DNA of 64,000 bases from Ceratorhiza oryzae-sativae (GCA_030998015.1 JARWMV010000241.1:682001-746000), one strand, 5' to 3'; positions 1 to 11,627 are shown, counted from the stretch's first letter. Notes: generated by a model from the letters alone, not told the origin. Numbers and translations are program-made.

Positions 1-796
1 CGGTGTCGAGGCTTAGGACCACTGGGCCAATCCTCGAAAATCTAGTTAATGTGTGGTAGTACCTCAGCGTCTAACGATGCTTCTGAGCGTTAAATAGATG
101 TTGGTAGCACCAGTAGCCCGTGCTACTTCGGGTCTAGTGAGTGCTCGGAAGCTTAATTCGACCTGTGGAGTGAGTATATGCTAGTTAGATTTTCGGGGTT
201 TGGCTGAGCGAACGATGGCTTGCCTGATATCCCTTATTTGAGCTCAAACTGTCGAACCATCCACATAAACGAGACGGAAAAGGGTGGTGAGGGCCTGCAT
301 TAGTACGAAATACAACGATGACATGTGTTCGTGAACAAGAAAAGATAAGGAAAACATAGCCACGTGGATGCGTGGTTTGTGCGGGTATATCACCCCCTTC
401 TGATTGAGCTTAATGGCAGTCACTGGAGATTAACCAACTATTTCACAGACTCCGCTTGATTGAATGTATCTTCTATCCAACCTCTAGCAAGTATTATTGA
501 TCATGCGCCATCCCTGGCTCAGGCTGAAGACAGAAGGATGACTCAGCTTATCTACGTCTGCTTTTCCCAAAAAAAAAAGCTTCAAAACCCTTTTCTCTGA
601 GAAGTTCGCTTCAAATTGGTGCCTTGGAAGTTCGGCCTTGGTAAGGCGTGTGAAATACACATCCCTGCGCAGTATGGTATGATATACGTTATTCCCAGAT
701 AATCAGCGTCATCCATCAAGAATTCCTCCGCAGCAGCATCCCTTCGTTCTTCAAAAAGAACGGATGAGTGCTCTGCACTCAGGCGACTAACATATC
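1..796. other. No gene recognised; 5' flank of the first secreted-protein gene
   Basis: No open frame with a recognisable protein and no RNA gene is seen here. The 3' part presumably carries the promoter of the gene that starts at 797, but I see no clear TATA box. A short A run near 570 is the only simple-sequence feature. Confidence 0.5.
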
Positions 797-2699
797 ATGA
801 GTGCCACTCGACTGCTAATTTGTCTTTTAGCCAGCTCGGTAACATTTATTGCAGGGCTCGTTCCGCCAACATCGCGCCCACAACGACCTTTTGTGAATCT
901 GCGCGCTGGTTCTTGGTCGCAACAAGCCTCCAGGCCATGGGACACACCTCCGTCAGATGAACAGTCGGCCAACTTAATATTCTTCCGGCTGGCAACCCTA
1001 TTGCAGCATTGGCCAAATACACGATATCCAAGCGGCAAGTTCAACCATTTAAGACCACATAAAGCGATTCACATCTTTTCAATCTAGGGCAATCAGTTGT
1101 TCCAGGGACTGTACCAGTAGGAACAACCTTGTATCATGGTAGCGGCGGTGTCCAGCCTCCCACAGTCACAGAGTGGCTCGCCTTCGACCCCGAGCACGCC
1201 ATTCAGTTTGCTCGGGGGGTTGAGAGCCGTCTGTTCACTTTTGTGACGACCCGACCCTTGCGTATATTATACTTTGACGGTTCGAGCGCCGCGAAGCTTT
1301 CGTCCGGCTCAGCGGATACTCAGCATTTTTTAGCCTGGGGGGCTCCGGGGAATGATACGATCTTCAGAGACGAGAAAAGAATTATAATCGATCTATGCGA
1401 GTGGGGGAAAGAGTTCGGTATCGACGGCTATGTAAGAATGGAACCAGATTTGTGAGTATTTGAATTCATACGACAGAACTTTGGCTGAGTAACCAAATGA
1501 TTGGTTAGCGAAATCATGCACTGCGATTTCTCTGAGAATCTCAAGCTTGTATCGAGTTTTCACGTGCTTCCCACTGAAGGGGATATACGTCGTGCGCCTG
1601 GTAGAGAGAGAGGGCAACCCCCAGTTTTTCGGGACTCTGAGCAATTCACTCAACCGACGGCACCACCTAACGCTCCGCGCCCTCCACCTCGTTTCCCATC
1701 CGAACCTCGACCGCCCAAATGGAAAGGCGCACTACCGAGCGGCGAGCAGCGTGGGTTCGAGTTCTTCCAGGCTGGGGCATGGCATAGCCGGGCACCTGGA
1801 GAAGTTCGCGTTCGGCTTGATGCTGCCAGGCTGGTGACCCTCTATGACCCTGCACTCCGGAGTGGAGTCAAACTTAGAGCAGGAAAAGAGAAAGTGCTTC
1901 ATCGCGGCAAAGGCATGTCGTACGAGGATATCGCAACTTGGAGAACATGGATCACAGATACCTTGCGGGTCAACAAGTCTACAACCAGCGGCGTTGACTG
2001 GCCTGCGCTCACGACTGTTATAATGGACCGATACGGTGGTCGTCTCGAATACCTTCAACAGCTCCTTGCGTATGAACGGTTTTCCCGGAATGCTACGGCT
2101 ATCGTTCAGGATGTGCGCTCCCAGCTTATGCTGATGCTAGTCACCGATATTACTGCCGATTATATCCCGGCGGATATCACTCCAACCACTTCCGCCTCCC
2201 CTGCTCGGTCATCTCAGATCAGGCGACGAGAGAATCAAAACTATACATGGGTGGAGCCTATTGCCACGCACTGCTCTTCGTTTCTAGTATCACACCTGCC
2301 AAAAAACGCTATGACACGTGAAGAACAGACGCTATATGCGGCGGTCTCGGGGACGCAAGCAGAGATCTGCCGCGTTCTTTCGCTTTTATGGGCCGAAGCA
2401 TACGATACGTCATTTTTGGTGCCGGGCGATATGCTGTTAAAGGACTGGAGCAGACGTGTTGATGATTTGATGAGATGGTTGGACTGGCCTATGTGGAATC
2501 GGTGCAACCCCAGATGTGATCTTAATGTAAGCGGGAGAGATGAGTCCTGCCAAATGTGGAGTGCTGACTTGCGCTATAGGCTATGTGTTTTATCCCAACA
2601 TGGCCTATGGGGATTGGGAGGATGCCGGGTGGTGGAGAGGAAGACCTCAGCAAGGTTGATTGGACTCCGAAGTGTATTCCACGAGGAAAGTGGGTGTAA
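797..2699 (+). CDS. Secreted protein of unknown function, tandem copy A (579 aa, four exons)
   Basis: Exons are 797-1034, 1088-1451, 1509-2526 and 2580-2699 and join in frame to 579 residues. Intron 1 has a GC-AG boundary (gcaagt at 1035). The first ~20 residues form a signal peptide (MSATRLLICLLASSVTFIAG). After it come a segment with WLAFDPEHA and FVTTRPLRILYFDGSSAAK, a Pro-rich linker around residues 215-240, a helical part with GVDWPALTTVIMDRYGGRLE, and a Cys-rich C-terminus (CNPRC, MCFIPTWP, KCIPRG) that suggests disulfides and export. I do not recognise a characterised family; it resembles uncharacterised secreted proteins of Agaricomycetes. Copy B follows directly, shares every intron position and is clearly homologous, so this is a tandem duplication. 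Function is unknown. Confidence is high that it is a gene and that it is secreted. Confidence 0.85.
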
Positions 2700-2998
2700 C
2701 TCGCTAAGAATTATAACGCGCATCCAGTGTTTCGATTAGATAAATATGTATTTATAGAAATATGACCATAACTATATCATACCAGGAGCGTTATTGTGGG
2801 AGCTTACGTGCCGCCTAAAATTGCTCAGTAAGATCCAATGATTCTGTTTTTATTCGTCTATTTTGCGAAAGCATCAAAGGGAACCTGTCGATGTAAGCTC
2901 AGCCTACAGCCAACCTCTCAGCCTTCCACAGGGTGAGCACCGTCGTCCAAAATATAAGCATGTTGTCGGCCAGAATCCTCTAGCACCCTCCCTCAAAT

Positions 2999-4865
2999 AT
3001 GGGTGCTCTTCGTCTATTTGTCTTTCTGTTGGCCAGTTCGTCCGCCCTGGTACACGGCTTTGTTGTCCCGCAAGTTGTTGGCCAGCAATCCTCGGCTGCC
3101 ACATTGAGCAGTAAGGATCGACCGTGGGATAAGCCACCCCCCATTGGGCAAACGGACAACTTGATATTTTTCCGCCTTGCTACCCTCTTACAGCATTGGC
3201 CGAATACCAGGTATCCAAATGGTAAGCTCATTCGTTGGCTCTTCCTCGAATGAAGACACCTATCTCCGAGCCCAGGCCACTCCGTGGTGCCAGGAACCAT
3301 ACCAATTGGGACTACTCTATATCACGGTAACCCTACAGTCTATATTCCAACTAAACCGGACTGGTTGGCATTTGATCCGGAACACGCAACACTATTTACT
3401 TTTGATGTGACAAGTCGACTGTTTACTTTCGTGACCACCCGTCCTCTTCGGGTACTCTATTTCGATGGCTCGAGCGCTGCGAAAATGAGAACTGGCACTA
3501 TAGACACGCAAGACTTGCTAGCGTGGGGAGAAATCGTGAAAAATCCAATGCCTGCTGAGAGGTTTCGCATTGCGGATTTATGCGCATGGGGGAAAGAATT
3601 TGGGATTGACGGCTACGTGAGGATGGAGATGAGCTTGTGAGTACTTCAGTTGCTTACGCGGCCGACACTGTTGACCATCCTGAAACCACATATTTAGCGA
3701 AATTATGTACTGCGACTTTTCACAAGGCCTCGAGCTGGTGTCTAGTCTGCATATAGTTCCAGTCGGGAATAGCACTAAAATGCCTCAGGGACAATTACCA
3801 CCTGGCTCTCCTGATGATAAACACTCTAGCACTCGACCCTCGGATCCAACACGGCCCCATCGTCCTCCACCTATATTCACCCCTCCCGAACCTCGCCCAC
3901 CAAACTGGAAGGGCGCACTCACGACCCTCGAATCTCGCCTGTTTGAAGTCTTCCAAGTTGGAATATGGCACGATAGGGCTCCGGGCGAGGTTCGAGTCAA
4001 GCTCGACGCCGCAAGGATGGTTACACTACATGACCCAGCCCTGACAAGTGGTGCCGAAGCGAGGAGTGGGAAAGAAAAGTTACTATACAGGGCCAAATGG
4101 ATCTCAAGCGACGATATCATCGTGTGGAAAGGCTGGATCGAGGACAGCTTGCGCGAGAACGCACCAACGACGAGCGGTGTGGACTGGCAGGCACTTACGA
4201 CCGTCATTATGGATCGGTATGGGGGCCGGCTCGAGTATCTTCAATTTCTGCTCGACCCAGAGCGGGTATCACAGAACGCTACCGCTGCCATTCAGAACGT
4301 TCATGCACAGCTTATGCTTATGTTGGTCACCGAAATCACCACAGACTCCGTGCCAACCTCCTCAGACCCTGCTCAGGCTCCTCAAATCCTAAGAGAAACT
4401 CAGAATTATACATGGGCTGAGCCCATTGCCTCGCATTGCTCATCTTTCCTCGTTTCTCAGCTGCCAAAACACAAGATGACTCGCGAGGAGCGAACGCTGT
4501 ACGGTGCTATTAAAGGTACACAAGCGGAGATATGTCGGGTATTGACGTTGCTGTGGGCGGAGGCGTATGATCCACCATCTACACAGATTGAGGAGGTATT
4601 AAGTGACTGGAAACGACGGGTGGACATGCTGATGGAGTGGCTGGACTGGCCGATGTGGCACAGGTGCAAACCTGAATGCGGCGTTGATGTAAGTAAGAAT
4701 TATGAAGAAGTAGTCATCCGGTCATCTTATATCCTTTCATAGACCATGTGCTACATCCCAACCTGGCCAGGTCTCGGATGGCTCGATGATGAAGGAGTAG
4801 ATCTCAGTAAAATCAACTGGACCCCTAAATGTATTCCACGAGGGGCAAACATATTCAATGTGTGA
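2999..4865 (+). CDS. Secreted protein of unknown function, tandem copy B (565 aa, four exons)
   Basis: Exons are 2999-3221, 3276-3636, 3698-4688 and 4743-4865, giving 565 residues. The start is the Met of a signal peptide (MGALRLFVFLLASSSALVHG). The order of features matches copy A: WLAFDPEHA, FVTTRPLRVLYFDGSSAAK, a Pro-rich linker, GVDWQALTTVIMDRYGGRLE, NYTWAEPIASHCSSFLVSQL, WLDWPMW, and a terminal Cys cluster (CKPEC, MCYIPTWPGLGWL, KCIPRG). All three introns sit at the same places and phases as in copy A, but intron 1 here has a normal GT donor (gtaagc). Only 299 bp separate the copies. The strong conservation of the TTVIMDRYGGRLEYLQ segment suggests that both copies are functional. No enzymatic motif is visible. 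Confidence 0.86.
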
Positions 4866-4984
4866 GAGAGTGAGTGGATACATCGTCAGTAGATTTCCGG
4901 ATCTTAACTGTTTGCGATAGTTATCCACCATGCTGTTTCAGTTTCATAAGAAAAGTGTACGGTTCTATATACAACCAAAGTGTT

Positions 4985-6532
4985 TCACTGGTCCTTCTCG
5001 CTGCGATACTTGTCCAAAAGCCTCAGCCACACCTCACTCACTGTCGGGTACGACGGCACTGCATGCCAAAGCCGCTCAATCGGAACTTCACCTACGACCG
5101 CGATAGTTGCCGCGTGCACCATCTCCCCAACCTCTGGACCTACAAACGTCGCACCCACAATCACATCCCGGTCCGCATCCACGACAATTCGAGCTTGGCC
5201 TTCATAATCGTCCGAATAGACCGAAGAGCCAGCTAGCCAAGCCAGGTTATAATCGACTACCTTTGTGCGGATCCCCTTCTTCGTAGCCGCCCACGACATG
5301 AGCCCAACGCTAGCGACCTCAGGATCGGTGAACGTAACCTGTGGGACGGCGGCCGCATCCGCTGTTGCTACATGCACTTCCCAAGGTTCTGTCTTGACAT
5401 CCTTTCCTAGAGCACGAGCTGCAATAACAGACCCTGCAGCGCGCGCTTGATATTTGCCCTGATGGGTTAGAAGCGCACGACCGTTGATGTCTCCGACCGC
5501 ATAGAGCCAGTCCGTTCCACGCACAAGTAAGGTATCGTCGACATCGAGCCATCCTCCCCGGACAGTGGGAAGTTGGAAATTATCTATGCCGAGGTTCGCA
5601 TTATTGGGTGTGCGTCCGGCAGCGACAAGGATTTGAGCTGCATGGAGTGTTTCACCAGTGGAGGTTGTTGCGATAACAGGTCCCTTATCACCAGTGCGAG
5701 ATACGCGCGTAAGGGATGTACCAAAATAGATTTTGACTCCCAGAGACTTGAGACTTTTGGCAACTAGTTCCCCGGCAAAGTCTTCCTGTCCGCTAAGTAG
5801 AGACTTTCCGCGAACAACCATCGTCACCTTCGTACCGAAACTGGTATAGGCAGTGGCCATCTCACATGCAACGACACCCCCGCCGAGGACGATGAGGCTA
5901 TCGGGAGCTATCTTGGAACTCGTTGCTTCACGGCTCGTCCATGGGAGTGCCTCTCGCAGACCTGGGACTTCGGGGATGAAAGCCGAGGAGCCTGTTGCAG
6001 CGGCTACAGCGTACTTGGCGGTATACACGGTGTCGCCCACGGTCACTTCGCGAACGCCAGTTATATTTGCAGTCCCACGAATGAGATGTATTCCCGCCGA
6101 GTCGACCCATTTGACCTGACCAGCGTCATTCCAGTTGCTTGTAGCCTTATCGCGGCGAGCCAGAACCGCTGCAAGATCGACTTTGGCCTCGAGCGGAATG
6201 ACTTGTTTGACGCCTTCGACTGCTCGAGCACCGCGTAGAGTTGCGCCAGGACGAAGCAGTGCCTTGGAGGGCATACAGGCCCAGTATGAGCACTCGCCGC
6301 CGACAAGTTCGTTTTCAACAAGAGCGACTTTGAGACCGCCGCGAGCGGCGTAATCAGCGACGTTTTCACCCACTGCGCCAGCGCCGATCACAATAACGTC
6401 GTAATCTGCAGTCATGGTGGTATAGAGGGCACAGATAATCTGGTGGCAAGGGTTACGGAGAGGTTTTATTGTTGCGCGGAGTGGGATGTGGTGGGTGAGG
6501 TGATGTCTCAGGACAGTGGCAACAGATCTCAT
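4985..6532 (-). CDS. FAD/NAD(P)-dependent disulfide oxidoreductase, dihydrolipoamide dehydrogenase-like, intron-free
   Basis: This is a single-exon class I pyridine nucleotide-disulfide oxidoreductase. Counted from the Met at 6415 it has 476 residues, the family's usual size. Motifs in order: FAD-binding VIGAGAVG (residues 9-16); redox-active pair C42/C47 in GGECSYWACMPSK; NAD(P)-binding VLGGGVVACEMA; FAD motif YAVGDINGR; and the dimer-interface HAVPSYPTVSE with the catalytic His-Glu pair. The cysteine motif differs from GGTCLNVGCIPSK of true lipoamide dehydrogenases and is the form I know from actinobacterial homologs. The frame is open further upstream; the in-frame Met at 6532 adds 39 Arg-rich, acid-free residues like a mitochondrial presequence, so I chose it, but 6415 is possible. 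The gene converges on copy B (120 bp apart) and diverges from the dehydrogenase at 7281. Substrate unknown. Confidence 0.88.
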   Translation of the reverse strand: MRSVATVLRHHLTHHIPLRATIKPLRNPCHQIICALYTTMTADYDVIVIGAGAVGENVADYAARGGLKVALVENELVGGECSYWACMPSKALLRPGATLRGARAVEGVKQVIPLEAKVDLAAVLARRDKATSNWNDAGQVKWVDSAGIHLIRGTANITGVREVTVGDTVYTAKYAVAAATGSSAFIPEVPGLREALPWTSREATSSKIAPDSLIVLGGGVVACEMATAYTSFGTKVTMVVRGKSLLSGQEDFAGELVAKSLKSLGVKIYFGTSLTRVSRTGDKGPVIATTSTGETLHAAQILVAAGRTPNNANLGIDNFQLPTVRGGWLDVDDTLLVRGTDWLYAVGDINGRALLTHQGKYQARAAGSVIAARALGKDVKTEPWEVHVATADAAAVPQVTFTDPEVASVGLMSWAATKKGIRTKVVDYNLAWLAGSSVYSDDYEGQARIVVDADRDVIVGATFVGPEVGEMVHAATIAVVGEVPIERLWHAVPSYPTVSEVWLRLLDKYRSEKDQ

Positions 6533-7280
6533 GACTGATTGTGTTGCATAGAAACCCGCACAATAGGGCGCAGAATAAACTTTCAATTGAAGCGAAGGGC
6601 TATATGCGTCTACGGCGTACGGACACTGTTGACCGATACATCTTTGGGGCGCTCCACTCATAACCGATCCGTGATCGAGATAGCAGAAGAGAAACAGGGG
6701 CCCTAGGTCCGTGATTGAGTCCTGTGAAGAACCATAGTACGCGTGTTGGGGTGCTCAATCCATCAGGTTAGAAGAGTAAAACAGGACGTAAAGATGTCTC
6801 GCTGCCGATATCGATCTTCTCTTCGCCAAGTGTTCGATGCGGCCGATAATTTCACATTTTGGACATGATCGGCAGCGCTGCCTTGGGATTTTTGGAGCAA
6901 ATGTGGTCAGAAGATGCTCACATACCCCAAAATATACCATTTGAGGGGTGGACTCCACAAAAGCACCGATGGCTGCTCTATCTGGTATGATGTATGCGGG
7001 GAACCTACGTCATTTTCAACCGGAGCCTAACCTTTTCTCAGACTGATGGCTATCATTCGTTCATTTCATAGGTCATATCATATCCTACGCGAGGATTGTC
7101 ATTGACGCAGGATGGTTGAAACGGAAATCGGAAAGGCTTAGGGGGTTCCCCTGACGTCATAATTTTCAAATTGCCTTTCAGCTGGGCTCTCATAAAACGA
7201 CGCGTTCACTACCGAACCGTTCCCCCACTATCATTTTTCCATTACCACAAGTGCCTAACCATCTAAGCAACGACTACATT
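6533..7280. promoter_or_regulatory. Divergent intergenic region between two oxidoreductase genes
   Basis: This 0.75 kb separates two divergently transcribed redox genes and must hold both promoters. An AT-rich CATAAAAC stretch near 7192 could serve as a TATA-like element for the gene at 7281. No convincing regulator site can be named from sequence alone. Confidence 0.35.
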
Positions 7281-8757
7281 ATGTCTGGGACTATGAAAGC
7301 AGTTTACTACACAGAAGTATGTCTTGCTCATATGTTGTTGTGCCACATTTGTTGAACAAGTTCTGCAGGCTACGAAGTTTTCTATCAAGGATGTTCCGAT
7401 CCCCCAGGTCGGCGACAACGATATTCTACTCAAGGGTGCGTAACTCGAATACACCACCGCTGAAACTTTGCTCAGCGATCTACATTCAGTTTCGTACTGT
7501 GGTGTATGCGGGACCGACCAGCATATTCACGAGGGAGAATTCATGTCCAAGTTCCCCGTAAGTAATGAAACATTTGAGAAACCCACTACCTGACACTTTC
7601 TATCATACCAGCTCATCCCTGGCCATGAAGCGGTCGGTACTGTGGTCAAGATGGGAAAGGACGTTGTTGGTTTCTCAGAGGGTGATCGAGTTGCAGCCGA
7701 TGTTGGCGTCACTGTACGTATAACGACCTTTAGTGCTTGCAGTGTCACTTACAACTAAAGTTAGTGCGGCAATTGTTTCTATTGCCGCCGTGGAGAGACT
7801 CTTTTGTGCGAGGATTTCAAGGCTGTTGGCGTAGCCATGGATGGCGGCTTTGCCGAATATGTTGTGTAGTACGTGCTTTACTAGAATAGCCATAAAGGCT
7901 TTACCTGACGATTGCCACCACAGCAAACAGGAGAAGTGCTACAAGGTCAAGAACCTTACCGACGAAGAGGCTACCCTTCTGGAACCTGCCGCATGCGCGA
8001 TTCATGGCCTCGATAAACTTCGCCCCAAAGTTGGATGTGAGGTATTACTTCTCGGTAAGTTCCTGAAGCATTCGTTGTCAATGTACTGGTTCTAGATCGC
8101 GGAATCCCTGATTAGGTGCTGGTCCCACTGGCCTTATCCTCGCTCAATTGCTCAAACTGAATGGTGCTGCCCGTGTTGTGATCGCGGCTAACAAGGGAAT
8201 GAAGATGGACATTGCTAAGCAACTCGACGCCGCCGATGAGTATATTGAACTCGACCGTAAGGACCCCGAAGCACAATGGGCCAAGCTCAAGGAGGACAAC
8301 AAGTACGGTTTTGATATCGTTGTAAGTTGAATACATGTCTAATTCGGTGTTGGAACGAGATGCTGATCACGCGTATTCAGGTTGAGGCTACTGGTGTTGA
8401 GAAGCTCGCTAACGATGCGATCAACTACGTTCGCCGAGGAGGAACTCTTATGGTCTACGGCGTGTATGAGAACAAGGCGCTCGTACACTGGCCTCCGTCC
8501 AAGATTTTCGGCGACGAGATCACCGTAAGTCTACCCCATACGTAAAACAAACCCTTTGATGCTTATCTTGCCGTGCTCATCAGATTATCGGCTCGTTCTC
8601 CCAAACGTACTGCTTCCCCCGCGCGGTAGATTACCTTGACAGCGGCAAGATCAAAACCAAGGGAATGGTTACGGATGTGTTCAAGCTCGCCGACTTCCAA
8701 CAGGCTCTGGATAAGATGGGGTCGCGCCAGTGCTTGAAGATTGCCATCAAGCCATGA
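7281..8757 (+). CDS. Zinc-dependent medium-chain dehydrogenase (polyol/sorbitol type)
   Basis: Eight introns of about 50-60 nt interrupt the gene; exon 1 (7281-7316) encodes [12 protein letters not shown]. The spliced protein is about 343 residues. Catalytic-zinc ligands lie in SYCGVCGTD (Cys38) and GHE (His62, Glu63). The structural zinc site is present as Cys92, Cys95, Cys98 and Cys106 in [15 protein letters not shown]. The Rossmann motif is GAGPTG (170-175). The C-terminal half ([36 protein letters not shown]) resembles NAD(P)-linked sorbitol, xylitol or arabinitol dehydrogenases and threonine dehydrogenase. The reaction is reversible oxidation of a secondary alcohol, probably cytosolic; the exact sugar alcohol cannot be read from the sequence. 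All splice junctions are GT-AG and keep frame. Nothing looks broken. Confidence 0.9.
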
Positions 8758-8912
8758 GTTTCGACCTGGATTGTAGAACTGTATGCTGTAATAACTTGTA
8801 GCTCTACTGGGTGCATTTACGCTTTGAACTCAAAAATATACTCATTTTAACTAGTCTGCTACAAGGAGACCTGAAGCCAGATTTACCGAGGAAATAAAAG
8901 CGAGAGCAGCTT

Positions 8913-9960
8913 CTATGGATGTAATTTGAGCTGCTCCTCCAACCAATCCCACAAACTGCGACCTGCACCCTCTTCGAGAGCACCTGGACGTTGTTTGGAT
9001 ATTCTTCCCCAATGGATGAGATACTAGCGAATTATTTTGGGGGGTTGCTTACAACAAACTCGCGTATCACTCGAGCTCGCCTTGCGGGAAAGCCGATCCC
9101 TTCTGGAAAAGTGCCAACACATAACTAGGTCAATGCACCCCACGATGTCGGTTTCACCCATGCATGCTGTTCTATGTATTTTAGTAACTCGAGGACATAT
9201 ATGACGTACAGATAAGAGCGGAAGGCTGACCACGATCCATTTCTACATCCCTTTCAGGGAGTTGTGCCAATCGTTTCGGATAGACCCCGGATGGAGGGAT
9301 GTTGAAATGACACCCTGAGATGCATAGTGGCGAGCAAGTTCTGCGGAGAAAGCAATCACAGGTCATTTGCTTTGCACGTGCAAACTCGCCAAGCCCATCC
9401 TCCTACGTGCTGCATCTGTTTGAGGCTTGTTGGGCGGTAGAATTGTGTAGTTGATACTTCCCGGTGGTGCGGCCCAGTGAACACCACTCGAAGTATTTGC
9501 AACACGTGTCGTCCTCTCTTGTTTGTAAAATCGTCGGCTTGTAGTTCATATGGAAAGATGTATGAGGTTGAATCTTACAAGCCGCATGTATCAGAGCTGG
9601 GAGATGGAGAATTGTAAAGAAAAAGTGACCGAGAACGTTTGTACCAAACTGTAAGTCGTAGCCGATGGTTGTTTCCAACTCAACTGGTGAAACCGTGACA
9701 TTGCTAAAACGTACATTTCATTTGAGACGATGAACGGAAACCTTTGCTGAACTTACACATGATTGAATAGAACATGAAGCTCTGATTCATCCCTGTAATG
9801 TCGGATGACTATGTTTGTCCGATTTTGTTCTGTTGCGAGCAGCCAAATACAATTTTCCCCTTCGTTCAGTACATATGTTAAGTTATAGTAACCGGAATAT
9901 GTTTGGCTAATAGGGTTACCTTTCATATTTCGTGTCCAATGCCTGCGTTCCCTCTGTTGT
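8913..9960 (-). pseudogene. Decayed short-chain dehydrogenase/reductase gene
   Basis: Read on the minus strand, pieces of one SDR appear in the right order. There is a damaged Rossmann motif (GNAGIGH followed by a stop, near 9925-9945), ELHVLFNH near 9770-9800, [18 protein letters not shown] with NVLGHFFFT (about 9600-9695), and [19 protein letters not shown] (about 9430-9490). Then come QSK, a stop, and FSAELARHYASQGVISTSLHPGSIRN in the same frame, and WGALT, a stop, LCVGTFPEG. The C-terminus is YLIHWGRISKQRPGALEEG plus SLWDWLEEQL, ending at 8913. In-frame stops lie at 9363-9365 (TGA), 9243-9245 (TAG) and 9125-9127 (TAG). By family comparison they replace Trp, probably Gln, and Gln. At least one intron survives with good borders. 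The gene cannot make a full enzyme. The family acts on retinol-like or lipid carbonyls with NADP. Confidence 0.82.
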
Positions 9961-10567
9961 GATAAACATAAAGTTAGTTTGCAACCAAATCGAAATAAAA
10001 TAAATTCAATTCACCTGGTCGTAAGCTTGGTTTGACCTACGAGATCAGTATCCTAGTCGACAAACGAGCCGAGTTTGCTAGGGAACGCCCCGTGATATAT
10101 GCTGTACACTATACCCATGACTTAGCCTCAACGAGCGCCGAAGATGCGAGCGAGAAAGGTATAGAGAAATCCGCAGGCAGACCGTGCCCATATTTGAAAA
10201 ATTTCAGCTTGATCAGGTCCGCAAACCGCGCGGGGGGGTTGCGTATATGCTCGGCATTCATCTCACAATATCAATCGCGCGATCGTAGACTATTTGTTCT
10301 AGCAACGTGCTTCTGACAGCAAAATACGCCAATTAAAACATCAAAACATCATTGGAATAAACCTTCAACAAATACCGATCAAACAGGTTACTCGCCATAA
10401 ACCTCACAAAGAAGCGCTTGCATACATGCACCTCACCCAACCGTGAGCCATCTAGATGTCAATAATGCGCCGACCGTCACGTGACTATGTGGAGGATGGG
10501 TGTTCCACATGAATTCCATCATCGCGTTATCTCCACCACCGTGGTATCTACTTGGATCAGCTCAGAC

Positions 10568-11627
10568 ATGTCAGGAAGCAGTGTAAAAAATTTCACTATA
10601 GGAGGCATTGAAATTCAAGTTGTTGGATTAAACGAGTTGACCCACCGGCAAAAGGAGCATCCCGAACCGGTGCCGGTAGGTATTTTGTTCTTGCTTCATG
10701 GAAGACTTGGTGCGTCGAACGCATAAGTATGTTGCTACCCCTAGGTTCTAATACTAATCTATATTCTAGGAAACGCCAAGCAGAGCTACCTGAAACGGAT
10801 TGCTAGCACCGTCCTAACAGAAGCGGAACACCATCCCCCCAGTGAACGGATGCGAGAATTGCTGGTTGTAATATTTGATCAAAGGAATCACGGAGACCGA
10901 GTGGTCGACCCGTAAGTTGACCTTGTTTTATACCGCTGTACTTCACCTTTCAGCGAAATAGCAAACGCAATGCGGGATGGAAAGACGAGGGGGAAGTGAG
11001 AAGAACGGCGGGCGGAGAACTCGACATCGAGTCGCTCGATAATTTATCTCACCTCCATGACATGTACTCGTTGTACACCGGAACGGCAAACGACGTCTCT
11101 TTTCTTATGAACCATCTCCAACCGCTGCTCTTCCCGCATGACGATCAAACGATTGATAAATGGATGTGAGCATACATTCTGTTATTCAAGAAAACGTGAA
11201 CTTCATCGCATATAGGGTAATGGGAATCTCGCTCGGGGGACATGCGTCATGGCATATCGGTGCACACGATTCACGGATCTCCTTGTTGATTCCAGTCATC
11301 GGATCACCCGCGTACTTGACCCTCTTGACCCACCGAGCTGCAGGCCTAGGCCTCCCTCTCGGGCCCCCTTACCTACCTAGTTCACTCAAGCGGGAGATAG
11401 AACGTGCCACGCCTAAAACAGAGGATTTCAAGAATAAAGACGTCCTAGTCTTAAGTGGAGCAGAGGACACGCTAGTGGGATTTGTGGAGAGTGGGTCGAA
11501 AGAGTTTGCGCAGCGACTTTACGAGACGAACGTCTGCCAATCGTTGGAAGTCTGGGTTCAGCCTAAAGTCGGACACGAATGTACCCCTGAGATGGTGGAG
11601 CGAGCACAGGTGAAGACTTTCATTTAA
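10568..11627 (+). CDS. Alpha/beta-hydrolase fold protein (putative esterase)
   Basis: The start MSGSSVKNFTIGGIEIQVVG at 10568 is preferred over an in-frame Met at 10481, because the similarity to a hydrolase begins there. Three introns give a protein of about 300 residues. Features: ILFLLHGRLG (oxyanion strand, His-Gly), FDQRNHGDRVVDP, the nucleophile elbow GISLGGH right after intron 3 (Ser of G-x-S-x-G), an acid candidate in LSGAEDTLV and the terminal His in KVGHECTPEM. These supply a complete Ser-Asp-His triad in the right order. The RNHG motif is typical of a fungal branch of small serine hydrolases. No signal peptide is seen, so it is likely cytosolic. Substrate unknown. The TAA at 11625-11627 may lie inside a further intron, so the C-terminus is less certain. 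Confidence 0.8.
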
